Shown here: in pieces, positions 44,299 to 53,405 of the stretch
Layout of the letters: each line of letters begins with the position of its first letter
Position numbering within the stretch: position 1 is the first letter of the stretch
DNA from: Paenibacillus tyrphae
GTDB lineage: Bacteria > Bacillota > Bacilli > Paenibacillales > NBRC-103111
Direction: 5' to 3'
NCBI RefSeq assembly: GCF_027925525.1
Contig: NZ_BSDJ01000006.1
Span: forward strand, 186,001 to 250,000
Length of the DNA: 64,000 bases
Made by a program: the position numbers and the translations under genes
The notes under the pieces: model-generated
Databases searched by the model: none
Told to the model about the DNA's origin: nothing
Seen by the model: the letters and a program-made list of their open reading frames with translations, nothing else

Positions 44299-45087
44299 AT
44301 GACCGACTTTCGTCAACCTATATTAGAAGAACTGTGCCACATCGAGCGGCAGGAGCAGGTGCGCATCCTGTACGCCTGCGAATCCGGCAGCCGGGCGTGG
44401 GGATTCCCGTCAAAAGACAGCGACTACGATGTCCGTTTTCTATACGTCCGGCCTGTCGAGTGGTATTTATCCATATTCGATCAACGGGACGTGATCGAGC
44501 GGCCGATTAGCGACAAGCTCGATATCAACGGCTGGGATTTAAAGAAGGCGCTGAACTTATTCCGCAAATCGAACCCACCGCTGCTGGAATGGCTGCAATC
44601 GCCGATCCCGTACTTTGAAAAATATTCTGCGGCGGAGCGTATTCGCAGTATCTCACCGCTGACCTTTTCCCCGAAATCATGCATGTATCACTATCTGAAT
44701 ATGGCGAAGGGCAATTACCGCGAATACTTGCAAGGGGAGCAGGTCAAGATCAAAAAATATTTTTACGTGCTTCGCCCGGTTCTGGCCTGCGAATGGATCG
44801 AGCGGTTTAACGCGATGCCGCCGATGGAGTTCGATATGCTGGTGGACCGCTTGGTGCCGGAGGGCAGCGAGCTGAAAAAAGTAATCCGCGAGCTGGTAGA
44901 ACGCAAAATGGCGGGAGACGAAATGGACTACGAGCCGAGAATCAACCCCATCAACGAGTATTTGGAACAAAAAATGAATCATTTCGAGCGCGCGGCCGTT
45001 CATTTGAAAAGCGCCGAAGGCGGACAGGCTGGCGAGCTTGACAGACTGTTCCGTACCGTGCTTAGCGAAGTGTGGGAGAACAGGTGA
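44299..45087 (+). CDS. RlaP-type Pol-beta nucleotidyltransferase (RNA-repair associated)
   Basis: 262 residues. The nucleotidyltransferase signature is clear: CESGSRAWGFPSKDSDYDVRFLYV, with GS at 30-31 and catalytic aspartates D42 and D44, followed by a helical C-terminal part (CMYHYLNMAKGNYREYLQGEQVKIKKYFYVLRPVLACEWI) typical of the YcgL/RlaP family, whose genes sit with RNA ligases. It could add or remove a terminal nucleotide or guanylylate RNA ends before ligation. AAGGAGGG lies 9 nt before the ATG at 44299, excluding longer readings. Followed after 6 bp by the helical-repeat gene. Confidence 0.87.
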   Translation: MTDFRQPILEELCHIERQEQVRILYACESGSRAWGFPSKDSDYDVRFLYVRPVEWYLSIFDQRDVIERPISDKLDINGWDLKKALNLFRKSNPPLLEWLQSPIPYFEKYSAAERIRSISPLTFSPKSCMYHYLNMAKGNYREYLQGEQVKIKKYFYVLRPVLACEWIERFNAMPPMEFDMLVDRLVPEGSELKKVIRELVERKMAGDEMDYEPRINPINEYLEQKMNHFERAAVHLKSAEGGQAGELDRLFRTVLSEVWENR

Positions 45088-45093
45088 TTAACG

Positions 45094-46692
45094 ATGATGA
45101 ACCGATTGAATCAAAATACGCTTTATCCATGGGCCGGGAAGCCTTCCATCTATGAATACATCGTGTCTGCGCTGAATGATCAGGGGCGCCTTAGCGATGC
45201 CGAGCTGTCGGATGACGACGAGTATTGGGCCGGGCATTCCGTGCGCTGGGTTGCGGGGGGCATGGACGGGACATTCAGCCACCACGCCGGAGGGCAAGCG
45301 GATACGGCGAAGGTACAGGTGCTGGTGCAGCTTCTTGTCAAGCAGAGCCGGAGTCCGGGTACCAAAACGAGACGCGCCACGTACCTCAAGCTGATGCAAG
45401 AGGATGTGTTAAGTATCATTGACCCGCTGCTGGAATCGCTGCGGGAGCACCCGGGAGTCGTCATTCCGAATCTCTATCAGGAAGCGGAGTGGTTTGCAAG
45501 ATCCGGGGCGCACCGCAATGTCGTCAAGCTGGGGATTGCGCTGTTGGGCCAGTTCGAAACCGAGAGACACCGGGAACTGGTCGTTACGCTGGGCAAGCAT
45601 GACGAATTTACGCTCTATTCGGCGGTCACGATTCGTGGCAGTCTGGACAACGCCAACGAGACGCTGTTCGAATTGGCCAAGGCTGTAGACGGCTGGGGAA
45701 AAATCCAACTGGTCGAACGCCTGGAGCCGCAGACGCAGGAAATTCGGGACTGGCTGCTTCGCCATGGATGCCGCAACAGCGTCATGAACGAATATTTGGC
45801 CTGTTACTGCGCGCGTAGCGGCGGGCTGGCCGAAGCGCTGTCGCAAACCTCCGTGGATCTGGAGCTGTATGACGGGGCGGGGGTCATCCTCTCTGCACTG
45901 CTGTCCGGTGGGCCTGCGGAAGGTATCGACGACTATGAGGACGCGGCATCGGCGGTAAGCGATTTTCTAAGGTATTCGCAGACGATGTGCGTGACCACAG
46001 CGCAGCTGTCGGTTGTGACGGATGTTTATGATTTTCTAAACGAAGATGGTCAGCGTTGGGAGCAGCGGTATGACAGGGGCTGGTCAGGTGATCTGCGTGA
46101 AGCCTGCAAGCGGCTGTGCGAGAACGTCATCCGCGACGAAGAATGGCCGTCCAAAATAGGGGAAGGTATCCGCTCGCAGGACAGCGCGGTACGGCAGCAT
46201 GCGATATATGCAGCCAAACGGCTCCGTATGGACATCTGGGAGGAGCTATTCGGGCAGCTTCCGGAGCATCCGCTGGAGAGCGGCATGTATTATGAGCTTG
46301 CGCGAACAGATGAACCGGAGCGGATGGACCGCTTGGTCCGTTATGCGGAAGCGCATCTTCCATTGAAGGAGATTTCCAGTGGTCCGAAGGACGAAATCGG
46401 CTACGGGGAGCAGTATGGGCCGCATCAATGCCTGCAAAGCCTGCTGCAGGCACTGGATGTTTTCGAGGGGTACGGGATGAAGTTGATCGCCGCCGGTTTG
46501 CTGAGCCCGGCAACCATGAACCGGAATATGGCGTTGAAATGCTTGGAGGCGTGGCCTCTCCCGGTTTGGGGAGAGGAAGTGGCAGCCGCTTTGCAGGAAC
46601 TGATCGCCTCCGAGCCGAATGAACAAGTAAAGGAACGAATTACGAAGCTTTTGCAGGAAAAGGAGCTGGCGGCATGGCTTATCAAATCATAG
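45094..46692 (+). CDS. uncharacterised helical-repeat protein in the Ro-RtcB operon
   Basis: 532 residues, soluble. Most of the chain is helical with irregular HEAT-like units (SGAHRNVVKLGIALLGQFET; EELFGQLPEHPLESGMYYELARTDEPERMDRLVRYAE; MNRNMALKCLEAWPLPVWGEEVAAALQELIA). No catalytic motif recognised. The N-terminus (LYPWAGKPSIYEYIVSALNDQGRLSDAELSDDDEYWAG) looks like a distinct cap. It overlaps rtcB by 19 nt and follows the nucleotidyltransferase by 6 bp, so it is a stable operon member and may be an adaptor, for example for damaged tRNA or for RtcB, as archease is absent here. Function unknown. Confidence 0.75.
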   Translation: MMNRLNQNTLYPWAGKPSIYEYIVSALNDQGRLSDAELSDDDEYWAGHSVRWVAGGMDGTFSHHAGGQADTAKVQVLVQLLVKQSRSPGTKTRRATYLKLMQEDVLSIIDPLLESLREHPGVVIPNLYQEAEWFARSGAHRNVVKLGIALLGQFETERHRELVVTLGKHDEFTLYSAVTIRGSLDNANETLFELAKAVDGWGKIQLVERLEPQTQEIRDWLLRHGCRNSVMNEYLACYCARSGGLAEALSQTSVDLELYDGAGVILSALLSGGPAEGIDDYEDAASAVSDFLRYSQTMCVTTAQLSVVTDVYDFLNEDGQRWEQRYDRGWSGDLREACKRLCENVIRDEEWPSKIGEGIRSQDSAVRQHAIYAAKRLRMDIWEELFGQLPEHPLESGMYYELARTDEPERMDRLVRYAEAHLPLKEISSGPKDEIGYGEQYGPHQCLQSLLQALDVFEGYGMKLIAAGLLSPATMNRNMALKCLEAWPLPVWGEEVAAALQELIASEPNEQVKERITKLLQEKELAAWLIKS

Positions 46693-47900
46693 ACGGCGTC
46701 CGCGTCTGGGGGAACCCGGAGGCAGGCGCCTTGGCGCAAGCAAAAACGTGCGCGGAGCACGGAAATGTCGTGCAGGCGCTATTGATGGCGGACCACCACA
46801 AGGGCTACAGCCAGCCGATTGGCGGGGTGATCGTCTACGAAGGACAAATTTCGCCGTCCGGCGTTGGGTACGACATCGGGTGCGGGAACAAAGCGGTGCG
46901 AACGAACCTGCTGGCTGCGGATATCCGGCCCAGGCTGGCGCGCATCATGGACGACATCACACGGAACGTTTCGTTCGGCATCGGGCGTGTAAGCAACAAG
47001 AAGGTGGATCACGAGCTGTTCGACGATCCGGATTGGTCGGTGTATTCGTCGGTCGGGCGTCAGGAGCACCGCAAGCTGAAGGCGCTTGCCCGCGATCAAT
47101 TGGGAACCGTAGGCAGCGGGAATCATTTCGTCGATTTGTTCGAGGAAGCGGGGACGGGGCGGCTGTGGATCGGCAATCACTTCGGCAGCCGCGGGTTCGG
47201 CCATAAGACAGCCAGCGGCTTTATTAACCTTGCGGCGGGCAGGGAGTTTTTGGCCAACGCTCCGGGGGAAAAGATGGACCAGCCGCCGGTGCTGCTCGAT
47301 TTGGACAGCGAGCTTGGCGATATGTATTACCGCGCCATGAAGCTGGCCGGGCGGTACGCGTATGCCGGAAGGGATGCCGTCATCCGTCAGGTGCTGGCGA
47401 TTTTGGGAGCGGACGCGGAATTCGAGGTACATAACCACCACAATTATGCGTGGAAAGAGACCCATGGCGGCCGGGAAACGGTCGTCGTGCGCAAAGGGGC
47501 GACGCCGTCCGCTCCCGGCCAGCTTGGATTCATCGGCGGCAGTATGGGCGACATCTCGGTCATTGTCCGGGGGAAGGATACGGAGGAAAACAGGGCGGCC
47601 TTCTACAGCACGGTGCACGGCGCGGGAAGAATCATGAGCCGCACGCAAGCGGCCGGCAAAATGAACTGGAAGACGCGCACCCGCTCGGGCGGCCTCATCT
47701 CGGAGACGCAGATGCACGAGGCCGTGAGGAGCTTCGGCGTCGAGCTTCGCGGAGCCGGGACGGACGAAAGCCCGTTCGTGTACCGGAAGCTTCAGGAGGT
47801 GTTAGACGCCCACGCAGAGACGATCGAGGTGCTGCATGTGCTGAAGCCAATCGGCGTATGCATGGCCGGTGCTGACGAGTTCGATCCGTATAAGGACTAG
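46674..47900 (+). CDS. rtcB: RNA-splicing ligase RtcB
   Basis: 408 residues, the usual length. RtcB joins 2',3'-cyclic phosphate or 3'-phosphate RNA ends to 5'-OH ends using GTP and Mn2+. Signatures: MADHHKGYSQPIGGVIVY, GVGYDIGCGNKAVRTN (metal cysteine near residue 70), LGTVGSGNHFVD, EVHNHHNYAWKE, and the guanylylation region VHGAGRIMSRTQA. AAAGGAG precedes the ATG inside the upstream gene. Last gene of the operon, followed by a strong terminator. No RtcA cyclase or archease gene is present in the window. Confidence 0.96.
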   Translation: MAYQIIDGVRVWGNPEAGALAQAKTCAEHGNVVQALLMADHHKGYSQPIGGVIVYEGQISPSGVGYDIGCGNKAVRTNLLAADIRPRLARIMDDITRNVSFGIGRVSNKKVDHELFDDPDWSVYSSVGRQEHRKLKALARDQLGTVGSGNHFVDLFEEAGTGRLWIGNHFGSRGFGHKTASGFINLAAGREFLANAPGEKMDQPPVLLDLDSELGDMYYRAMKLAGRYAYAGRDAVIRQVLAILGADAEFEVHNHHNYAWKETHGGRETVVVRKGATPSAPGQLGFIGGSMGDISVIVRGKDTEENRAAFYSTVHGAGRIMSRTQAAGKMNWKTRTRSGGLISETQMHEAVRSFGVELRGAGTDESPFVYRKLQEVLDAHAETIEVLHVLKPIGVCMAGADEFDPYKD

Positions 47901-48001
47901 CCGCTCTAATTTTTAATCCAATTTTGAGCTTCTTTTAAGGTGTGCTTAAGCTTCGGGCCGCATACTAAAGAAGATCCCGTTACTTAACATATATCTTTGG
48001 T

Positions 48002-48040
48002 CCCCGCCGTCGCTGCCATCGACGAGGCGGGGATTTTTTT
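48002..48040 (+). terminator. terminator of the Y RNA-Ro-RtcB operon
   Basis: Stem CCCCGCC/GGCGGGG (48002-48008, 48026-48032) extended by GTCG/CGAC, followed by ATTTTTTT. Confidence 0.92.
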
Positions 48041-48065
48041 GAGCGTTTATGCGTCGTATAAGCGG

Positions 48066-48923
48066 CTACTCCACGAGCGGAGCAATTTTCGGAAACACTT
48101 GCAGGGCAGTTTTGTAAAAGACGTGCTCATGATATGCCTCCGGAATCAGCTCCTGCACGAATTGCAGATAAGGCTGCACGGGGGCGAGCGGCCAGTCCGT
48201 GCCGAACAGCATCTTCTCGTAATGGTCGCAGTACGTCACCGCGTGGCGCAGATGGGCGAAAAAGAGCGGAGAATCCTTGAGCCGCGCGCATTCTGCGGCA
48301 TCGCCGACCATCAGGCCGGACAAATCGGCGAACACGTTGCGGTTCTTGTAGACGATTTCGGCTCCGTCCAGCACCCATGGATCGCCGAAGTGGGCGATCA
48401 TAAAGTTGACGTCGCGGTGGGCGACAGCAACCTCGTCCACCGTCAGCGGGTGGGAATATTTCAGCAGGCCGCGCTCCGAGTACGTATCGCCCGTATGATA
48501 GACGACCGGGACTTTGTACTGCTTCGCCAGCTCGTAGACCGGCTGGTAGACGTCATCGTAGGCATAGTACGGATAGTAGCCGAGGTAAATTTTGATCCCG
48601 ACCGCCTCCGGCCGCTGCAGCGCTCGCTCCAGCTCATCCAGTCCGGCGTTGCCCAGCTTGAACGGGTTAACGCCGGGGCAGTATACGATCTGCCCCGGAT
48701 ACGAGTCCACCATATCAAGTCCCATCGGCGTCGGGGCTTCCCGGTCGGGGAAGCCTCCGGCGGCGGTCTCCGTTACCCCCATGCCGATGCCAAGCACGAC
48801 GCCGTTCTCGGCGTATTCGCGCAGCAGCCCGTCAACGGAGTAATCGACGAACGAGCGGTTGTCGGCCGTTTCCTTAAACGAAGCAATATGAGACAAGTGC
48901 ATGTGCGCATCAATGATTTTCAT
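48066..48923 (-). CDS. amidohydrolase-family metal-dependent hydrolase
   Basis: 285-residue TIM barrel of the COG2159 type. The metal-binding start IIDAHMHLSHI, a central VVYHTGD, FMIAHFGDP and the terminal MLFGTDWPLAPVQPY are the family landmarks. Members hydrolyse or decarboxylate small ring compounds and lactones. GGAAGGAG before the ATG at 48923 lies inside the end of the upstream large gene, so the two are co-transcribed. Substrate not known. Confidence 0.87.
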   Translation of the reverse strand: MKIIDAHMHLSHIASFKETADNRSFVDYSVDGLLREYAENGVVLGIGMGVTETAAGGFPDREAPTPMGLDMVDSYPGQIVYCPGVNPFKLGNAGLDELERALQRPEAVGIKIYLGYYPYYAYDDVYQPVYELAKQYKVPVVYHTGDTYSERGLLKYSHPLTVDEVAVAHRDVNFMIAHFGDPWVLDGAEIVYKNRNVFADLSGLMVGDAAECARLKDSPLFFAHLRHAVTYCDHYEKMLFGTDWPLAPVQPYLQFVQELIPEAYHEHVFYKTALQVFPKIAPLVE

Positions 48924-48929
48924 TCCGCA

Positions 48930-51900
48930 TTACTCTCCTTCCGTGTCACTGGTTTCAAGTATAAGAGGGAAGGCGAGTCTGCGTAAAGTATCCAAGCTGT
49001 CCGTCGGCAGCGGGGCGTCCGGGAAGACGAGGAACACCGGAGCCGAGCGGTCTACGCTTCCGTGAGGGAGGCGAACTCTCCGCGTGAGGGACAGGCAGCA
49101 GATCTCCTTGTTCGTGTAAACCGAAGGGCGATTGGCTGCTTCGTCCGTAACGATGTGCATGACTCCGGTCCGGCTATCAAGGCCGAACACATAATCCTTC
49201 GTCTCGCGCACGCTGAGCTCCCCTTTTCCGAGAGGGTAACGCAGCGCTTTTCCGTTCGGGGTGCAGGTTTGCAGCCACCCATAGCCGTCCGTCTCGTCAG
49301 GACGAAGGAATAGCTCACTGAGCATCGATTTGTCCAGATACGTTCCCGTGTTCTGACGGATGTCCGTCATATAAGCGAGCACCGGTACTCCGGGGAGCAT
49401 CAAATAGTAGCTGTCCATGGTTATCCCTTTGAACGTATCGTGGTTACGGATGGATTGACGGACCTGGATACCTGCCCAGACGTTGCCTTTCTCGTCGGAA
49501 AGACGGACAAAAGCGGCGGAATGCTCTTCTTTGCGCACGGATAACGGCCCCATCTCGTCGAATTGGCCCGACAAGCCGCCGGTCCAAGGATTCCACCACG
49601 ATTTCGCACCATATTCGGGAAACCCGGAAGCGAGCCATTCCCGGCCCTCGACGGCTAGCGAACGCAGCCCGGGGTAATAGTCGGCCGCTGCGGAGATGCG
49701 GATGATTCCATTATCGGCTTCAAGCACCGAATAACCGGCTTCGGTCGATGTCGTGCCGCTGACTTCGCCGGCCGAAACCGGGAACAACGCGGCATGATAC
49801 GCCTCTTCCTGCGCGCCGAGTCGCGCTTCCACCCGGACCACGCGGCAGCAGGATGCCGGCGGGGACAGCGTGAAGCGGGCATCCGTCGCCTCGTCGTCAG
49901 GCGATAAATGCACCTGCTCCGACGTTTCGGCCGCATCCATGTAGCGGGCGGAGAGCTCGCCTTCCCATACGGTCTGCTTCGCATCCCGAAGCGTGACCGG
50001 CACTTCTTCCGCATCCGGCGGCACGAACGGATTTCCCTCATTGGCCGTCAGCTCCACATGGCGGACCGGCGGCGGAGTCGTTTCCCGTCTGATGCGCTTC
50101 AGGGCAAAATCCCGGAGCGAGGTCCAATCGTCGAACCCGCCCATAGACAAGAAGATCGTATCCGAGGTTTTCGTTTCACCGGCTTCCAGCCGTCCGAAGC
50201 GGGTTTCCAGCTCCAGATACCAATCGCCTATATTCATCCGGTGGTTATCGGACCAGCAAATTCCGTATGCGCTTCTGGCGCCGCGGGCGAAGAGCCAAGG
50301 CTCGCTAATTTTGGAGCCGTCCCAATACTCGAAATCGATGCCGTGGGAGTCGGTTGTTTCGACGATTTGACCGTCATAAGGCAGAACGATTCCGTACAAG
50401 TCGTGACGAATGCGCTGGGAGATCCACATTTCGCTGACGACGGAGGCATCCGAGTCGTTTTCCAGCTCCTGCCACAGCTTCATCGTTCCGTCGGCGTACA
50501 GCAGCGTGTGGAGATGCAGCAGCAACTGCGGGAACGCATCCGAGCGGTACGTATGGCGGAAGCCGACCGCTCCTCGTTCTTCTTTTGGCTCCACACGTAT
50601 CGGCTTTTTCCGGGTGAATTCGGCGGAATACGGCTTGCCTATCGACGGCGGGAGCAGCATGATCTGCTCGTCCTTCCGGTTCCAGGCTCGAAGGAACGTT
50701 TCGTTGTGATCCATATCGTATTCGATCCCATAGCTGCCGTTCACGGCAACCCGGTTGTCCTCCGTCTCTCCGGTAAACATCGCCCCGGGTCCCCCGAAGG
50801 CTCCGCCAACGAAACGGGTGAACGTCACCTCCGGCCCGTTGTCCGGAACGGCCCGGATTTGAAGCTGAGCTTGGTAGAAACTGTAGTCGAGCAGACGGTA
50901 CGGAACTGCCAACGAGATCCGCTCCTTCGCTTCCAGGCGCGCTTCGAAAGCCCGCTGGCCGAGCGCAAGCCAGGTTTGTTCCGGCAGCTCGAAGGAGAAC
51001 GTGGCCGTCTCCGGGAAATGGTTTTCCATATCGAGGTACAGGACGTAATTCCCGCCAAGCGCATGCCTTGCATCCGGCACCCGCATCGTCAGGCCGGCCG
51101 GAAATTTCGGGACGATGCCGACCTTGAGCAGCGCTTCCAGCCCGTTAATTCGAACCCGCGTTTGCACGGCAGGGCAGGTGCGCCATTCGCTTTGCTCTTC
51201 CTCGATGGCTCCGACGAAGAAACGCGCGGCGATCCGTTCTTCGCCTTCCACCTGCAGCTCGCTTTTCCAATCGAATTCGACATTGCGGTCCGATTCGCCC
51301 TGAAGCTCAAGCTTAAGCGGGGCGCCCGATTTGTTCACGATGCGGTATTCGATAGTATACTCGCTTCCGAATACCGGCTCGGCCTGCTCCGCGGTTGCGG
51401 ACAGCAAGTAGTCCTCCGTTTCGATGAGGCAGATGCCGCGGCCTCTGCGCTCGATATCGACGCGAAGCGATTGTCCGTTCTTGTCCCACGCGTAAGTGTA
51501 GGTATCGAAGCCGTTCACTTTATCGCCGTCCGGTTTAACTTCGATCGTCCGCTTCAAATCGGCGTACCAATCGGTATCTTGAAGATAGGGGGCAAGCGCT
51601 TCGCAAGCCGCCACCTGGGGGATGAAGTTCATGAAGTGCGTCGCGTCCTCGCGGTCTTCCCAGAAAAAGCCGCATCTCTTGTACAGCGGCACCGCCTTCA
51701 TGTTGGCTTCCCAAGTGTACAGATCGACGCGCGGCCAGCCCAGGCGGATCGTTTCCTCCACCGCCCGCAGTACGAGCATTTTGCCGATTTTTCGGCCATG
51801 GTAGTCCGGGCGTACGTTCAATAGCTGGATGTAGAGTGCGCCGGTATCCTCGCGGTATTCGCCGAGGCTGCAGTATCCGACGACTTGACCGTCGCAGACG

Positions 51901-52067
51901 GCGAGAAAGACGGCCAAAGCATCCGAGTTTTCCTCGTCCTGGCGAATCTGCTCGGCTGTCCGGACAGCCGGTCCGCCGCCCCATTCGTCTTGGCTTCGGT
52001 TCCACATCTCGGCTACGCTTTCCGCATAATCAGGGTGGTAATGTATGATGTTCACATGCGCTGTCAT
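48930..52067 (-). CDS. GNAT acetyltransferase fused to a very large beta-rich protein
   Basis: 1045 residues. Residues 1-155 are a complete GNAT domain (acetyl-CoA loop in NVRPDYHGRKIGKMLVLRAVE, then NMKAVPLYKRCGFFWEDRED). The remaining 890 residues are beta-rich with sugar-enzyme-like stretches (GTMKLWQELENDSDASVVSEMWISQRIRHDLYG; KSWWNPWTGGLSGQFDEMG) recalling galactose-mutarotase or glycosyl-hydrolase-type sandwiches. No signal peptide, so it is cytoplasmic. AGGTGG precedes the ATG at 52067. It runs into the amidohydrolase gene (7-bp gap). The domain mixture suggests an enzyme that modifies a glycan or sugar intermediate, but this is speculative. Confidence 0.75.
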   Translation of the reverse strand: MTAHVNIIHYHPDYAESVAEMWNRSQDEWGGGPAVRTAEQIRQDEENSDALAVFLAVCDGQVVGYCSLGEYREDTGALYIQLLNVRPDYHGRKIGKMLVLRAVEETIRLGWPRVDLYTWEANMKAVPLYKRCGFFWEDREDATHFMNFIPQVAACEALAPYLQDTDWYADLKRTIEVKPDGDKVNGFDTYTYAWDKNGQSLRVDIERRGRGICLIETEDYLLSATAEQAEPVFGSEYTIEYRIVNKSGAPLKLELQGESDRNVEFDWKSELQVEGEERIAARFFVGAIEEEQSEWRTCPAVQTRVRINGLEALLKVGIVPKFPAGLTMRVPDARHALGGNYVLYLDMENHFPETATFSFELPEQTWLALGQRAFEARLEAKERISLAVPYRLLDYSFYQAQLQIRAVPDNGPEVTFTRFVGGAFGGPGAMFTGETEDNRVAVNGSYGIEYDMDHNETFLRAWNRKDEQIMLLPPSIGKPYSAEFTRKKPIRVEPKEERGAVGFRHTYRSDAFPQLLLHLHTLLYADGTMKLWQELENDSDASVVSEMWISQRIRHDLYGIVLPYDGQIVETTDSHGIDFEYWDGSKISEPWLFARGARSAYGICWSDNHRMNIGDWYLELETRFGRLEAGETKTSDTIFLSMGGFDDWTSLRDFALKRIRRETTPPPVRHVELTANEGNPFVPPDAEEVPVTLRDAKQTVWEGELSARYMDAAETSEQVHLSPDDEATDARFTLSPPASCCRVVRVEARLGAQEEAYHAALFPVSAGEVSGTTSTEAGYSVLEADNGIIRISAAADYYPGLRSLAVEGREWLASGFPEYGAKSWWNPWTGGLSGQFDEMGPLSVRKEEHSAAFVRLSDEKGNVWAGIQVRQSIRNHDTFKGITMDSYYLMLPGVPVLAYMTDIRQNTGTYLDKSMLSELFLRPDETDGYGWLQTCTPNGKALRYPLGKGELSVRETKDYVFGLDSRTGVMHIVTDEAANRPSVYTNKEICCLSLTRRVRLPHGSVDRSAPVFLVFPDAPLPTDSLDTLRRLAFPLILETSDTEGE

Positions 52068-52248
52068 TTTGGTTCCACCTCGGCTCCAGTAAAATATAGA
52101 AGATAATGGATATACGTCCGAGAAGGGGGGAAGGTTGCAGGTCCGGGGAAAAAAGAAGGGGAAGACCGCTCCCGCGGCGAAGCAGTAAGCGGCAGACAGC
52201 TTAGGATGCAGGCTGCTCGCGCACAACGACGGAAGGAGCGGGACGAAT

Positions 52249-52740
52249 GTGAACAGACTGTGCATCATCCCTTGCGGAGCCAAAAAAATATGGGATACCG
52301 CCGCTGCACCGTCGGGTCCTTGCCCGGCCAACCAAGCGTACATTTCACCCCTTCACCGAAAATGCCAGGCGTATGCGGACCGCTATTTTGACCATTGGGC
52401 GATATTGTCGGCCAAGCACGGTTTTTTACTTCCGGACGACAAGCTCTACGAAAATTACAATGTCGCCTTTGGCAGCGGTCACCCGGCAATCATTTCATTG
52501 CACGAGTTGAAACGTCAAGTAAGCGAAAAACGGTTGGACCGTTTTGAGGAAGTTGTCGTGCTTGGCGGCAAAAAGTTTACCGGAATCGTTCCCGAGGTGT
52601 TTTCCGGGGAGACACGGATTTATTTTCCGCTGGTCGGGAGCCGAGGGATCGGGGATATGCTGCAAAAGCTGAACCGTGCTCTGGAGCGCAACGAACCGTT
52701 CGATGGCGTTGTTGGAATAAGGGAAGAAGGCTTGGAATAG
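52249..52740 (+). CDS. DUF6884-like small protein
   Basis: 163 residues, starting with GTG about 10 nt after AAGGAG. Signature blocks: LCIIPCGAKKIWD at the N-terminus, AYISPLHRKCQAYADRYFDHWAILSAKHGFLLPDDKLYENYN, and VVVLGGKKFTGIVPEVF. These match the DUF6884/YaaA-related proteins frequently found near restriction, DNA modification or stress genes; an oxidative or DNA-base role is suspected for the superfamily. It stands alone here between divergent and convergent genes. Confidence 0.78.
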   Translation: MNRLCIIPCGAKKIWDTAAAPSGPCPANQAYISPLHRKCQAYADRYFDHWAILSAKHGFLLPDDKLYENYNVAFGSGHPAIISLHELKRQVSEKRLDRFEEVVVLGGKKFTGIVPEVFSGETRIYFPLVGSRGIGDMLQKLNRALERNEPFDGVVGIREEGLE

Positions 52741-52789
52741 GAGGAGCTCCCGCCGCCGTCCTGTCGACAGAGCGGAAGCTGCGGGAGAG

Positions 52790-53401
52790 TCAGGAGCCGT
52801 CCGGCTGCAAATTCCGATTGCCGCAAAACTCCTCGATCGTTTGCGCTTTCATGTCGTCCAGCGGGAATCCCGAAGGATAGTTGGTATACATCAGCATGAT
52901 GCCTTGGAGCGTCGAGGAGAAGTGAAGGGACCGTTTCCGGGGATCGGGAGCGCCCAGCTTCTCGAAAATTTCGCATTGGGCCTCGAATTGCTCCGCGTAG
53001 GCGCCCAGCAGCCGGTTTCCGTGCCTGGCCACAACTTCATCCTGTCTCGGACAGGTGAACAAGTTCAAGTAGAAGCGGAATACTTCCGGCTGCTCGCGGA
53101 CGTTGTCCAGCGCCCCTTCGACGATATGGCGGAGCTGCTCGGCAGGGGTTTCTTTGGCGGCTGCGGCTTGCATCACTTCGAGCACCTCTTCGATACGAAG
53201 ATCGACCATGGCGGCCAAGAGCTCCTCTTTGCCTTTGAAATAATTGTAGAGAAGGCCCTTTGAAATGTCCGCCCGCTTGGCTACATCGTCGATGGATGCG
53301 GAGTGGAACCCTTTCTCGATAAAAAGCTCCGTGGCCGCTTGTAAAATTTTATCTCGGGCGGCGCGGCGAATCCGTTCGTTTTCCTCCGGCGTTCGGGGCA
53401 T
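52790..53401 (-). CDS. TetR-family repressor
   Basis: 203 residues. N-terminal TetR HTH (RDKILQAATELFIEKGFHSASIDDVAKRADISKGLLYNYFKGKEELLAAMVD) and a helical ligand domain. GGAGGAG lies 7 nt before the ATG at 53401. It follows the alpha/beta hydrolase gene by 4 bp in the same direction, so both come from the promoter at 54265-54294, which contains a perfect TetR-style operator; autorepression is very likely. The ligand is presumably a substrate or product of the hydrolase. Confidence 0.92.
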   Translation of the reverse strand: MPRTPEENERIRRAARDKILQAATELFIEKGFHSASIDDVAKRADISKGLLYNYFKGKEELLAAMVDLRIEEVLEVMQAAAAKETPAEQLRHIVEGALDNVREQPEVFRFYLNLFTCPRQDEVVARHGNRLLGAYAEQFEAQCEIFEKLGAPDPRKRSLHFSSTLQGIMLMYTNYPSGFPLDDMKAQTIEEFCGNRNLQPDGS

Positions 53402-53405
53402 GTCT

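Noticed and set aside
49908-51824. 638-codon frame opposite the GNAT fusion gene
   Set aside because: Shadow of the real gene; Arg/His-rich composition and no start signal.
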